DNA from: Treponema_C sp050937815
GTDB taxonomy: Bacteria; Spirochaetota; Spirochaetia; Treponematales; Treponemataceae
NCBI RefSeq assembly: GCF_050937815.1
Contig: NZ_JACDIJ010000001.1
Coordinates: 62,001-126,000 of the forward strand
Direction of reading: 5' to 3'
DNA length: 64,000 bases
Part shown: one piece after another, positions 33,859 through 42,531 of the stretch
Numbering within the stretch: the first letter of the stretch is position 1
Layout of the letters: each line of letters starts with the position of its first letter
Notes under the pieces: model-generated
The model's database searches: none
What the model was told of the DNA's origin: nothing
Seen by the model: only the letters and a program-made list of their open reading frames with translations
Made by a program: the position numbers and the translations under genes

Positions 33859-36304
33859 TTTTCCCCCGTTTTCGGCCGTTTTGAGGGGTAAAGGGCGGTT
33901 TTTCGCTGCCGGAGGTACCGGTGCTGTAAACGGCATAAGGTGCATAAGCGTGCTTTTTGCGGTAAAAACGCACTAAGATAAAAAAAACGCCGAAAGCCGC
34001 GCAGCACCATAGAAATAGGCATATAAGCGTTATGCGCGCTTTTTGCGCAAATTCGGCCGAATTCGGCGCTTTTACGCGGTAATCGGTAAAGGCGCGGTTT
34101 TTTATTGACAATAAGCCCTGTTCGCCGGAAAGCCGTAAAAGGGCGTTTACGGCAAAATCGAAGTTATAAAAAGCGCCCGTATACTCAACCATACGCGACA
34201 AAAAGTATTGGTCGGCAACGGCAATTATGCGCGCGCCGGAAAAACCGTCTTTGTATGCCGTATCTGCAGCGCAAACAACCGGAAAGCCCCTGTGTTCTTC
34301 TTTCGGCATAAAATCGGCGGCAAAAAAAGGATTCGTATTATACGCTTTTTCGGCATTGTCCAAGGGTTCCTGCAAGCGCGATAAAACGCTTGTATGAGCC
34401 AAAACGGTTGTATCGGTTGTATCCGTGCGTATATATGAGGGCCAAAACAAATCGAGGCCGCCGAAAGCCGTACAAAGCGGATCCGTCTTTTCCGCATTGT
34501 CGGTGCGGATTTGTACAAAAAACGGATAATCGATTTCTTCATACGCTTCGGCAATACCGCTTTGCGTTCCGCCGCCGCTTTGTTGACGCAGCATACGAAT
34601 GCTCGCACAGCTTGCGTCCGCAACAATCGGGTTTTGTACGGAAATGCCGTATTTTTCAAGCAAGGACAAAAACGGATTTTGAGCAAGCGGTTTTAATTCC
34701 CATGTATGTAAATCGGCTTCGTGGGCGCTTACCGCGCATAAAAGCGAACCGCCCGACGCTAAAAAAGCATCGAGGCTTTCGCACTGCGCTTCGTTTAAAG
34801 CCGAAGAGCCGACAATTAAAAGCGGTTCTTTGTGCGGTAAAAGGCGGCTTGTATCCGTTTGCCCTTCGGCTTCGCCCCCGAACCCGGAAAAATCGGAAAG
34901 CGATTCGAGCATTGCAGGCTCCAGTATGCGCACGGCAAAACCGGCAGCTTCCAGCCACTGTGTAAGGTAGGGATAATCGGCTTCAAGGCTTAAACCGTTT
35001 GCAATAAGAACGCCCACTGAGCGCCGGGCATGAGAGCCGGCAGGGGAACTGTCCTGCGTTATAAGGGGCAGCATATCGGCAATAGCGAATTCGGCGTCAA
35101 AGGGCGTCAGTACAAAGGGAATGACGCTTTTTTTTGCCTTGTATTCGAGGACGATACCCGAATATACCGACAGCGCTTCCTTATTACCGCCGAAAGCGGT
35201 ATCGCCCCCTCCCGATAAAGCCGCATTTTCCAAAATCTGCGGAAAAACGCCTGAATCTTGGGCGGCCTTTTTTTCCGTATCGGTTTTTACACGCACAATG
35301 CGCACTGCAATATCCTTCGATATGTCTGCGTAGTTATACAAAAACTCTTTTACATCGTCTATAGCAGGATAACGGTATGCAAGTTCCGAAGAAACATAAT
35401 ACGAAATCGTCAAGCGATTGTGTAAAATGGAAACGGCTTCCCTACTCGCCTCGGATAAACTGTAGCTTCGCCCCCTTGTCAAATCGGTTCGACCATAAAA
35501 GATACGGCTGTTCCACAATACAAGGGCGTACAATAAAAAAAGGGCCGTATATTTTGAAAACAGGGCTTTTTTATGCGGATTTTTCGAAGATGCCGAATAC
35601 CGTCCGTATTCGACAATAAAAGCGCTTATGCTTAAAAATAAAAGCGTTACGCACAGATAAAACAATATATCGCGGCTGTCTATAATGCCCTTTCCCGCAG
35701 CGTCAAAATGCCGTGAAAACGATAAAAAGCGCATAAGTGCTTGTACGCCGGAATGTGAACTCAGGGCAGCCCCCCGGTGAATGAGGGCGGTAAAAGAAAA
35801 TACAAGTGCCGAAAGTAAAAAAGCCAAGGGCTTGGAGCGGCACACAAGGGAAAGCGCTTGAGCAATGGCAATCATGGCGGAAAAAGCGCACAAAATGCCT
35901 ATATAGCCGGTACACACAACCGAATATTCGACTGTACCGAAAAAGGAGGCGGCAAAGGGAGCGGCCGCCGACACAAGTAAAAAAAAGGACAAAAAAATAA
36001 GGGCGGAAAGCCATTTTGACAGGGTGCGCATAAACGAGGATACGGGAAGTACCGTATAAAAATCATAGGCCGTCCATAAACTCATCGTTACTGCGGGAAT
36101 GCATAAAATCGATATAAGGGGCATGGGCGCAAAAAAAGAGCGCATATCGGTCGAACCTGCAAGCGGTACAAAAAAACGGCGCAGTATAAAAAAATTTATA
36201 AAACAAAACAGGGTAAAAAAAATACCGCTTGCACGGGCTGCAGGATTTAAAGAAAGAGAAAACAAATCGCGGCGTAAAAGGGCGCCGAAGGCTTTATGAC
36301 GCAT
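33851..36304 (-). CDS. Fused ABC permease and GldG-type protein
   Basis: An 817-residue fusion. Residues ~1-250 are an ABC-2 type permease (GldF-like) with six to seven helices (ARASGIFFTLFCFINFFIL, ISILCIPAVTMSLW, and more). Residues ~265-790 are GldG-like: a helix, a SLSEASREAVSILHNRLTISYYVS segment typical of the GldG N-terminal domain, an IFT52/DUF4350-like alpha/beta region (VLIANGLSLEADYPYLTQW... region, LLIVGSSALNE) and a C-terminal helix (ITLICLFLWCCAAFGVFFILV). In gliding bacteroidetes these are separate; here they form one chain. Substrate unknown; spirochaetes lack gliding machinery. Overlaps the ATPase gene by 11 bases. Confidence 0.87.
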   Translation of the reverse strand: MRHKAFGALLRRDLFSLSLNPAARASGIFFTLFCFINFFILRRFFVPLAGSTDMRSFFAPMPLISILCIPAVTMSLWTAYDFYTVLPVSSFMRTLSKWLSALIFLSFFLLVSAAAPFAASFFGTVEYSVVCTGYIGILCAFSAMIAIAQALSLVCRSKPLAFLLSALVFSFTALIHRGAALSSHSGVQALMRFLSFSRHFDAAGKGIIDSRDILFYLCVTLLFLSISAFIVEYGRYSASSKNPHKKALFSKYTALFLLYALVLWNSRIFYGRTDLTRGRSYSLSEASREAVSILHNRLTISYYVSSELAYRYPAIDDVKEFLYNYADISKDIAVRIVRVKTDTEKKAAQDSGVFPQILENAALSGGGDTAFGGNKEALSVYSGIVLEYKAKKSVIPFVLTPFDAEFAIADMLPLITQDSSPAGSHARRSVGVLIANGLSLEADYPYLTQWLEAAGFAVRILEPAMLESLSDFSGFGGEAEGQTDTSRLLPHKEPLLIVGSSALNEAQCESLDAFLASGGSLLCAVSAHEADLHTWELKPLAQNPFLSLLEKYGISVQNPIVADASCASIRMLRQQSGGGTQSGIAEAYEEIDYPFFVQIRTDNAEKTDPLCTAFGGLDLFWPSYIRTDTTDTTVLAHTSVLSRLQEPLDNAEKAYNTNPFFAADFMPKEEHRGFPVVCAADTAYKDGFSGARIIAVADQYFLSRMVEYTGAFYNFDFAVNALLRLSGEQGLLSIKNRAFTDYRVKAPNSAEFAQKARITLICLFLWCCAAFGVFFILVRFYRKKHAYAPYAVYSTGTSGSEKPPFTPQNGRKRGKNA

Positions 36305-37058
36305 CCGGGCATTCTCCTTCGGTTATGCGCAAAAAAGCATTTTCCAAGCCCTGTACGCCCGTTTGACGGCATAATTCGCGCGCACTTCCCTGTGCGGCAA
36401 GATGTCCCTTGTGAAGAATAACGATTTTTGCACACAGGTTTTCCATTTCGTGAATAAGGTGGGTTGAAAACAACACGGTTTTGCTGCGGCCCAAATCGGC
36501 GATAAGGGCGCGCATTCGGGCGCTTTGGGAGGGATCTAAGCCGGAAGCAGGCTCGTCGAGTACAAGAATCGGCGGGTCGCTTAACAGGCTGCGCGCCAAA
36601 GCGGTGCGTTTTTTTTCACCGTTTGAAAGAAAAGCTATTTTTCTGTCCGCCAAGGATTCCAAATCGCACAGTGAAACAACGCGCTCAAGCGCTTGTGTGC
36701 TGTTTTTTATCCGTGTGCCGCGCTCGCTTTGTTTTTTTTCTTGCGCCGCACAGAGTATAAGGGCTTCGTGATACAAAAATTCGTACACCGTCAAAAAGGG
36801 AGGAAAAACGTTTTGCTCGCCCATAAAGCCGACCGATAAAGCCGCTTTTTCGGGAAAGAGCGCCGTATCGATACCGTTTACAATGACGCGCCCCGAATCG
36901 GCGCGGTGAATGCCGCATACCGCTTTTAAAACGGTGGTTTTACCCGCCCCGTTTAAACCGGCAAGGGCGGTTACGCTTGCACGCTCGGCGCAAAACGACA
37001 GGTTTTCAGCCGCCCTGCGCCGTCCGTAGCTTTTTGAAAAATCTTCCAATACAATCAT
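36294..37058 (-). CDS. ABC transporter ATP-binding protein
   Basis: A 254-residue ATPase driving the fused permease. Walker A GLNGAGKTT, Q-loop in GFMGEQNVF, signature FLSNGEKKRTALARSLL (LSNGE in place of LSGGQ), Walker B LVLDEPASGLDP and the switch histidine in FSTHLIHEME. Resembles GldA and other ABC-2 export ATPases. Its coding end overlaps the permease start, confirming the pair. Confidence 0.95.
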   Translation of the reverse strand: MIVLEDFSKSYGRRRAAENLSFCAERASVTALAGLNGAGKTTVLKAVCGIHRADSGRVIVNGIDTALFPEKAALSVGFMGEQNVFPPFLTVYEFLYHEALILCAAQEKKQSERGTRIKNSTQALERVVSLCDLESLADRKIAFLSNGEKKRTALARSLLSDPPILVLDEPASGLDPSQSARMRALIADLGRSKTVLFSTHLIHEMENLCAKIVILHKGHLAAQGSARELCRQTGVQGLENAFLRITEGECPDAS

Positions 37059-37107
37059 ACCGCCCCGTATTATCTTTTATCAGTGCTCCGCACCGCGTAT
37101 TAAAATC

Positions 37108-38034
37108 TTAATCCTTATAGGGGATTTCAAATATCATCCTGTCCTTTGTAAGAACCGTTTCTTTAAAAACCGCTTGGGCTTCAAAAAGTAACTGTTTTAA
37201 TTCGCCGTCCGTATAGCGCGGGCTGTAATGAATAAGACCGAGTTTGTCGACTTGGGCATCTTTTGCGATTGTTGCAGCCTGTACGGAAGTCATATGCTTT
37301 TTTTCGGCCGCCTGATCTGCAAATTCCTTGGTAAACATTCCTTCGCAAATAAGTAAGTCAGAACCGCGCACTTCTTTTGCTATCGACGGAAGATAGAGGC
37401 TATCGGTTACATAGCTGAATTTTCTTCCGCGGCGTGCAGGCCCCAACACTTCATCGGGGAACACGTGCCTGCCGTCGGGAGTAACGACGCTTTCTCCGTG
37501 CTGGAGTTTCGACCACATCGGGCCGACCGGAACGTTCAATTCCTTTGCCTTTTCCGGTTTGAACTCGCCGGGTCTGTCCAATTCTTCCAAAGTATAGCCG
37601 ACGCAGGTTTTTGTATGCTTGAGGGGAAAGGCGCGCACATAAAAACCGTCGCCTTCATAGCATACGCAGGGCGCTTCTATTTCCTTTACGATAATCGGAT
37701 AATTGATGTACATGTCGAGGACGGAACGGCTCGATTCTATATATTCGGCAATTTTCGGCGGTCCGTAAATATAGAGCGGTTCGTCGCGCTCTACCTGCGA
37801 CGAGAGCATCAATATTCCCGGAAGACCCGTTACATGATCGGCATGGGTGTGGCTGACAAAAATCGCATTTATTTTTTTCCATTTGAGATTAAGCCGGCGA
37901 AGCGACACTTGAGTCCCTTCTCCGCCGTCGAATAAAAAAAGCTGCCCTTCGCGCCGCAATAATACCGATGTTAAATGCCGGTACGGAAGGGGCATCATCC
38001 CGCCGCATCCCAATACAAAAGCTTCAAGATTCAT
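37108..38034 (-). CDS. rnz: Ribonuclease Z
   Basis: Endonuclease that trims tRNA 3' trailers, needed here because the three visible tRNAs lack encoded CCA. The 308-residue MBL-fold protein begins MNLEAFVLGCGG, has the zinc box SHTHADHVTGLPG, the exosite-like insertion (about 150-200), LKHTKTCVGY, YVTDS and a terminal LIHYSPRY, all family features. The start at 38034 is supported by a promoter whose -10 ends seven bases before it, predicting a leaderless mRNA. Confidence 0.95.
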   Translation of the reverse strand: MNLEAFVLGCGGMMPLPYRHLTSVLLRREGQLFLFDGGEGTQVSLRRLNLKWKKINAIFVSHTHADHVTGLPGILMLSSQVERDEPLYIYGPPKIAEYIESSRSVLDMYINYPIIVKEIEAPCVCYEGDGFYVRAFPLKHTKTCVGYTLEELDRPGEFKPEKAKELNVPVGPMWSKLQHGESVVTPDGRHVFPDEVLGPARRGRKFSYVTDSLYLPSIAKEVRGSDLLICEGMFTKEFADQAAEKKHMTSVQAATIAKDAQVDKLGLIHYSPRYTDGELKQLLFEAQAVFKETVLTKDRMIFEIPYKD

Positions 38035-38041
38035 AGACTTC

Positions 38042-38071
38042 AGTATAGCTTAAAAACGGAAACATTGACAA
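38042..38071 (-). promoter_or_regulatory. Promoter of rnz (leaderless)
   Basis: Minus-strand TTGTCA (38071-38066), 18-base spacer, TATACT (38047-38042), seven bases to the ATG at 38034. Its -35 overlaps by five bases the -35 of the divergent pncA promoter, so polymerase can occupy only one at a time. Confidence 0.65.
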
Positions 38072-38093
38072 GCGGGAACAAAACGGATATACT
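38065..38093 (+). promoter_or_regulatory. Promoter of pncA (leaderless)
   Basis: TTGACA (38065-38070), exactly 17 bases, TATACT (38088-38093), then six bases to the ATG at 38100. The transcription start should coincide with the start codon. No SD is present in the window where one would be. Confidence 0.75.
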
Positions 38094-38099
38094 GCGGTT

Positions 38100-38888
38100 A
38101 TGGCCTGTGCATTTCTGATTATAGACCCGCAAAATGATTTTTGCTCTCCCGACGGAGCTTTATTCATTCCCGGTTCGCCGCAGAATTGCTCAAACACGGC
38201 CGCTTTTATCCGAAAAAATGCGGCGCATATAGATTCAATCCATATTACGCTTGATTCTCATCCGTCTTATCATATAGCCCATCCGGTTTTTTGGAAAGAT
38301 GCCGACGGTGCAGTGCCGCCGCCCTTTACTCAAATTACCTATAGGGATTTTGCAGCGGGAAAATTCCGTCCGATTGATGAGGCTGCCGCAGCAAAAACCG
38401 AAAAATACCTTCAGGAATTGGAAGCAAAGGGGCGTTACAATTTAATATTATGGCCGCTTCACTGTCTTCAGGGAACCGGCGGTATGGCCGTTGAAAAAAA
38501 CATATGGCAGGCGGCACACGATTGGGAACTTGCCCACCCGTTTTGCAATATCGACTATACGACAAAGGCTTCGAATGTATATACCGAACATTACAGCGCA
38601 CTGCAAGCCGAAGTACCCGACCCCGAAGACACTTCAACCTTAATGAATTTTACGCTTATCAATAAATTAAAAAAAGCGGACCGTATTATTATTGCAGGCC
38701 AAGCTTTATCGCACTGTGTTGCAAATACGGTGCGCGATTTATCGGCATTTATACCGCCTGCGTCATTTGTTTTATTAAAAGACTGTACGTCCCCCGTTGC
38801 GGGTTTTGAAAAAAATGCTCAGGTTTTTGTCCAAGAAATGGAAAAGCGCGGTATGACGACAAGTGTATCCTGCGAATTACAGCTTTAA
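38100..38888 (+). CDS. pncA: Nicotinamidase (isochorismatase family)
   Basis: Deamidates nicotinamide to nicotinate in NAD salvage. The 262-residue protein has the family triad: Asp in LIIDPQNDFC, the lysine region following WPLHCLQGT, and the nucleophilic cysteine in GQALSHCVANTVRDL. Metal-binding DSHPSYHIAHPVFW is present. It is longer than the 180-210 residue norm because of inserts around residues 75-115 and 155-180. It faces rnz across 65 bases. Confidence 0.9.
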   Translation: MACAFLIIDPQNDFCSPDGALFIPGSPQNCSNTAAFIRKNAAHIDSIHITLDSHPSYHIAHPVFWKDADGAVPPPFTQITYRDFAAGKFRPIDEAAAAKTEKYLQELEAKGRYNLILWPLHCLQGTGGMAVEKNIWQAAHDWELAHPFCNIDYTTKASNVYTEHYSALQAEVPDPEDTSTLMNFTLINKLKKADRIIIAGQALSHCVANTVRDLSAFIPPASFVLLKDCTSPVAGFEKNAQVFVQEMEKRGMTTSVSCELQL

Positions 38889-38950
38889 CACCGAAACGCT
38901 TTTCGTACCGAAATCGGCTTTACTGCAAAGGCAGGCCTAATTAATACGGC

Positions 38951-39352
38951 TTAATAACTTTTCATAAAACGTATCGGAATAGAAAAAGTCGTATCCTGAG
39001 GCACGCCGTTTTCCACTGCCGGAAGGCAGTGCGGAATATTTCGGATAACGTTTTGGGCCGCCTCATCGAGTATTTTGTGTGCAGACTTTATAATTACAAT
39101 ATTTTCAACGGTACCGATTTTAGTAACGGTGAATCCAATATGCACTACACCGTGAATACCTTCTTCCAAAGCTTTTTGAGGATATACCGTATTTTGTGCA
39201 ATGTAGCTGTAAATGCTCGCACCGGTTTCGGCGATAAGAGGCATAGGTCTGTCTTTCGGCAGTGTTTTACATGCTGATATTCCGCTTATAAAAAGCAAGA
39301 TCAGAGTACAGGATACAATATGTTTTATTCGGTTGTTTTTTAAACAGTCCAA
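38951..39352 (-). CDS. Lipoprotein with a free-standing TonB C-terminal domain
   Basis: A 133-residue lipoprotein: signal region IVSCTLILLFISGISAC with lipidated C28, then directly a TonB C-terminal domain (YPQKALEEGIHGVVHIGFTVTKIGTVENIVIIKSA...FSIPIRF). Classical TonB is inner-membrane anchored by an uncleaved helix with a Pro-rich spacer; here the spacer is absent and the protein is lipidated, so it cannot span the periplasm to an ExbB-ExbD motor in the usual way. Start is TTG at 39352; no ATG fits. No ExbBD in the window. Confidence 0.8.
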   Translation of the reverse strand: MDCLKNNRIKHIVSCTLILLFISGISACKTLPKDRPMPLIAETGASIYSYIAQNTVYPQKALEEGIHGVVHIGFTVTKIGTVENIVIIKSAHKILDEAAQNVIRNIPHCLPAVENGVPQDTTFSIPIRFMKSY

Positions 39353-39380
39353 AATAACAGTCCGGCATAAAAGGTATTGA

Positions 39381-39425
39381 GGCCGGCAAAAAAGCGCTTA
39401 CTTTTTTAGCGCCTTTTTGCCGGCC
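39381..39425 (-). terminator. Terminator after the TRAP/Ldh_2 operon
   Basis: A long stem pairs GGCCGGCAAAAA-AGCGCT (39381-39398) with AGCGCC-TTTTTGCCGGCC (39408-39425) with one mismatch and a short loop, 15 bases after the dehydrogenase stop. The T/A tract is inside the stem, so it may act on either strand. Confidence 0.75.
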
Positions 39426-39440
39426 CCGGTTCGAATCGGC

Positions 39441-40565
39441 TTATTCGAAGTCGAATTTATAATTGAGTTTGTAATGGTTGCGGAGGTCAATCATTACTTT
39501 TTGCAAAGACGGCGGAACGGGGCATCCGTGTTCTTTACGGTACAGCCATGCAAGGTGTTCTTTTTCGCCTGCGGTATAGATTCTGTCGTGGCCGGGAGCC
39601 TTTCTCGAAGCGCGTAATTCGCGCAAAATGCCGCCGGTAACTTTTTTAAAGACTTCCAAGCCCATAAAGCGCTCCGGATCGATGGCGATAAAAAAGTGTC
39701 CTAAAGGATAGGGAGTTTGCTTTCCGTTTGCGTCGATTCCGTTCAAAGCCTTTAAAAAGGGGCCGTTTTGCAATGCTGCACAAAGGATTTCCACAACGGT
39801 TGCATAACCGAAGCCCTTATAACCTCCCGTTTCATCTCCCAGACCTCCCAGCGGCGTTAAAGCGGCCTTACCCTTAGTTAAGTCGACCAAAACCTGCTGT
39901 GTGTCGGTTCTCGTGTTGCCGTTTTCGTCGATTACCCAGCCTTTGGGAAGCTCTTTTCCGGCCCGGCCGTACACTTCGATTTTTCCGCGCTGACTTACGG
40001 ATGTGGCGCAGTCCAACACAAAGGGAAATTCTTCATCGGTGGGCATACCGAAGGTTAAGGGGTTTGTTCCGAGCATGTTTTCAACGCCGAAGGTCGGAGC
40101 AATGGACGGGCGCGCATTTGTTCCGGTAATGCCTATCATACCGGCTTGGGTTGCCATCGTTACATAGTAACCGGCGATACCGTAGTGTGTGGAGTTTGTA
40201 ACCGCCACCATTCCCATACCGTATTCTTTTGCTTTGGCGATTGCCATCTCCATAGCTTTGTGGGAAACGACATGGCCCATACCGTTATTGCCGTCCAAAA
40301 CGGCGGCGGTTTTATCGTCTTTTAAAACATCTATCTTTGTAACCGGATTTAAAATCCCGGCTTGAATGCGGTCGATATAAATCGGTTTTAAACGTCCGAT
40401 ACCGTGAGAATCGATTCCTCTTTTGTCCGATTCAATCAATACGTCGCCGATGATTTTTGCATCTTTTTCGGGAACCCCGGCGGCTTCCAAAACATCGGTC
40501 ATGAATTTTTCAAGATACTCAAAATCCATCCAAATGCAGTCTTTGTAGGCATCTTCATACGCCAT
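39441..40565 (-). CDS. Ldh_2-family NAD(P)-dependent dehydrogenase
   Basis: A 374-residue oxidoreductase of the malate/L-lactate dehydrogenase 2 family (not Rossmann-type LDH). Catalytic His in the RGIDSHGIGRLKPIY motif, nicotinamide-site ATSVSQRGKIEVYGRAGK and the C-terminal GYKGFGYATVVEILC are characteristic. Family substrates are 2-oxo/2-hydroxy acids such as 2,3-diketogulonate, malate, ureidoglycolate or sulfolactate. Last gene of the TRAP operon, so it probably acts on the imported acid. Strong SD (GGAGG). Confidence 0.9.
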   Translation of the reverse strand: MAYEDAYKDCIWMDFEYLEKFMTDVLEAAGVPEKDAKIIGDVLIESDKRGIDSHGIGRLKPIYIDRIQAGILNPVTKIDVLKDDKTAAVLDGNNGMGHVVSHKAMEMAIAKAKEYGMGMVAVTNSTHYGIAGYYVTMATQAGMIGITGTNARPSIAPTFGVENMLGTNPLTFGMPTDEEFPFVLDCATSVSQRGKIEVYGRAGKELPKGWVIDENGNTRTDTQQVLVDLTKGKAALTPLGGLGDETGGYKGFGYATVVEILCAALQNGPFLKALNGIDANGKQTPYPLGHFFIAIDPERFMGLEVFKKVTGGILRELRASRKAPGHDRIYTAGEKEHLAWLYRKEHGCPVPPSLQKVMIDLRNHYKLNYKFDFE

Positions 40566-40640
40566 TTTATTACCTCCAATTAAAATTTCCGATCTGCTAT
40601 ATAGTTATAGCCGGAAAATTGTTTTCCGTCTATAGACATA

Positions 40641-41927
40641 TTATATAAATAAATTCGGAATAAACAAGGCAACATTTTTCGAATATGTTACCAAAAGCAA
40701 TACGCATAAAAGAGCTATAATAAAGGGCCAAATCTCTTTTAAAAACTCTTCAAGCTTTACATTCACAATAGAACAAACCGTAAACATCATCGAACCGAAC
40801 GGAGGGGTGAGGCCTCCGATCATAATGTTGACGATAAAAATAACGCCGAAATGCAGAGGATCCACACCCAAAGCTTTTACGGCAGGAACCAAAAGAGGCG
40901 CTAAAATAACAAGGGCGGCCCCCCCTTCGATAAACATGCCGATAAATAACAAAAGCACGTTTATTACCATAAGCAGGATAAAAGGATTTGACGTAAAATT
41001 CATCAACATTTCGGTAATCATTTGCGGAATCCGTTCGAGCGTCAAATAATAACCGAACACCTTTGCACTTGCAATGATTATCATAACCGCTCCGGTACTT
41101 TTAACCGTTTCCATTAAAATAAGGGGTATATGGTGCAGTTTTAACTTTTTGTATATAAAAAATCCTACGATAAAGCAAAACAGCACGGCAATGCCTCCGG
41201 CTTCGGTGGGAGTAAACATGCCTACGCGCATACCGAGAATAATACCGAAGGGAATTGCAAGCGCCCAAATCGATTTAAGAGATTGTTTTCCTATTTCCTT
41301 AAATGTCGCACGGCGTTCCCGTGAGGGAGCATAGCCTCTTTTTACCGAAACGATATGGACTGCAATCATTAAGGCGGCAGTCATAAGAATACCCGGCGTA
41401 TAACCGGCAAGAAACATATCGCCGACCGGAACGTTTGCAATAAGGGCATACAAAATAAGATTTGTGCCGGGAGGAATAACCGGACTTACCGCCGACGAAG
41501 CTGCGGTAATAGCTGCGGCAAAGGGTTTTGAAAATCCCTTTTTAATCATTTCGGGAACAAGAATTTTGGATTCCATCGCAGCATCCGCATTTGCCGAACC
41601 GGAAATGCCTCCCATCAAGGCGCTTAAAATACAGTTTACCTGTGCAAGACCGCCTTTCATATGACCTGCCAACACTTCGGCCATATTCATAAGCTGTTCG
41701 CTTATGCCCGAATAATTCATAACCGAACCGACCATAATAAAAAGCGGCACGGCTAAATACGGAAAAGATTCTATCGATGTAACGAATCGCTGAATAACCA
41801 TATTCATCGGCATTGTGTTGTTTAAAAAAACAAAATAAAACAAAGACGAGCCGATAAGAGCAAAACCGATGGGAATATCTAAAAAAAACAGTATAAATAA
41901 AATTATAATCGGATAAAACGACTCCAT
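40641..41927 (-). CDS. TRAP transporter large permease DctM
   Basis: The large membrane subunit of a TRAP carboxylate importer; 428 residues with about 12-13 helices and family motifs PLFIMVGSVMNYSG, SALMGGISGSANADAA, AVSPVIPPGTNLILY and GLTPPFGSMMF. It couples uptake to an Na+ or H+ gradient. AGGAGG precedes the ATG at 41927; an upstream in-frame extension of seven residues is not needed. Confidence 0.95.
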   Translation of the reverse strand: MESFYPIIILFILFFLDIPIGFALIGSSLFYFVFLNNTMPMNMVIQRFVTSIESFPYLAVPLFIMVGSVMNYSGISEQLMNMAEVLAGHMKGGLAQVNCILSALMGGISGSANADAAMESKILVPEMIKKGFSKPFAAAITAASSAVSPVIPPGTNLILYALIANVPVGDMFLAGYTPGILMTAALMIAVHIVSVKRGYAPSRERRATFKEIGKQSLKSIWALAIPFGIILGMRVGMFTPTEAGGIAVLFCFIVGFFIYKKLKLHHIPLILMETVKSTGAVMIIIASAKVFGYYLTLERIPQMITEMLMNFTSNPFILLMVINVLLLFIGMFIEGGAALVILAPLLVPAVKALGVDPLHFGVIFIVNIMIGGLTPPFGSMMFTVCSIVNVKLEEFLKEIWPFIIALLCVLLLVTYSKNVALFIPNLFI

Positions 41928-41971
41928 ATTTCCTCCTAAAAACCGCACAAAAACATATTCATATCGTACCG

Positions 41972-42442
41972 CTAATTTTTTTTGTTCAAAAAAGCTTTTT
42001 TAAAACTTTGCACAGCAAAAATAAAGGAATATATTGTCATAAGTCCGAAAGAAATAATGATGGAAGAATTGATATATGCATAGGAAACTTCCAAAGCTGC
42101 GGTTATTTTCGATGATGATGTAACATAGGTAAAACTGAAATACAGCATAACGGCGCTTAACAGCAAAAGCAAAAGATGGGTAAAAAATGCTAAAATATTT
42201 TTGCTTTTTTCAGGCAGCAATATGACAAGGGCTTCAACGCCGATTAAAGCTTTTTCCTTATAGGCGGCCGCCGTACCTAAAAATATTGTCCATACAAAGC
42301 AGCCTACTGCAACTTCTTCAGCCCAAAAAAACGTAAACTTTAAAACATAGCGGGTAAATACGTTCATACCTACAACAAGAACCGTTATGCCTATAAAAAC
42401 GCTGCCGATATATAACTCGAATTTTTTAAAAAACTCTTTCAT
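41972..42442 (-). CDS. TRAP transporter small permease DctQ
   Basis: The small membrane subunit; 156 residues, four helices, with VFTRYVLKFTFFWAEEV, which holds the RYxxxxxxxWxEE pattern typical of DctQ, and FLGTAAAYKEKALIGVE. Holds the large subunit and receives the binding protein. Second gene of the operon, preceded by a strong hairpin. Confidence 0.93.
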   Translation of the reverse strand: MKEFFKKFELYIGSVFIGITVLVVGMNVFTRYVLKFTFFWAEEVAVGCFVWTIFLGTAAAYKEKALIGVEALVILLPEKSKNILAFFTHLLLLLLSAVMLYFSFTYVTSSSKITAALEVSYAYINSSIIISFGLMTIYSFIFAVQSFKKAFLNKKN

Positions 42443-42480
42443 TGCACACTCCGTATTGAAAGATAAGAAAGATTAAAAAG

Positions 42481-42516
42481 GGGCCGCCGCAAAAATCCCG
42501 GATTTTTCGGCAGCCC
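42481..42516 (-). promoter_or_regulatory. Intercistronic hairpin between dctP and dctQ
   Basis: A long stem folds from GGGCCGCCGCAAAAATCC against CGGATTTTTCGGCAGCCC with two mismatches. It lies after the dctP stop and before dctQ. In TRAP and ABC operons such stems commonly protect or partly terminate the message so that the binding protein is made in excess. Confidence 0.6.
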
Positions 42517-42531
42517 GTTCATGTTATAGGG

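Noticed and set aside
33851..36304. Gliding-motility apparatus
   Set aside because: Only the ABC part resembles Gld proteins; no other gliding genes are seen, so motility was not assigned.
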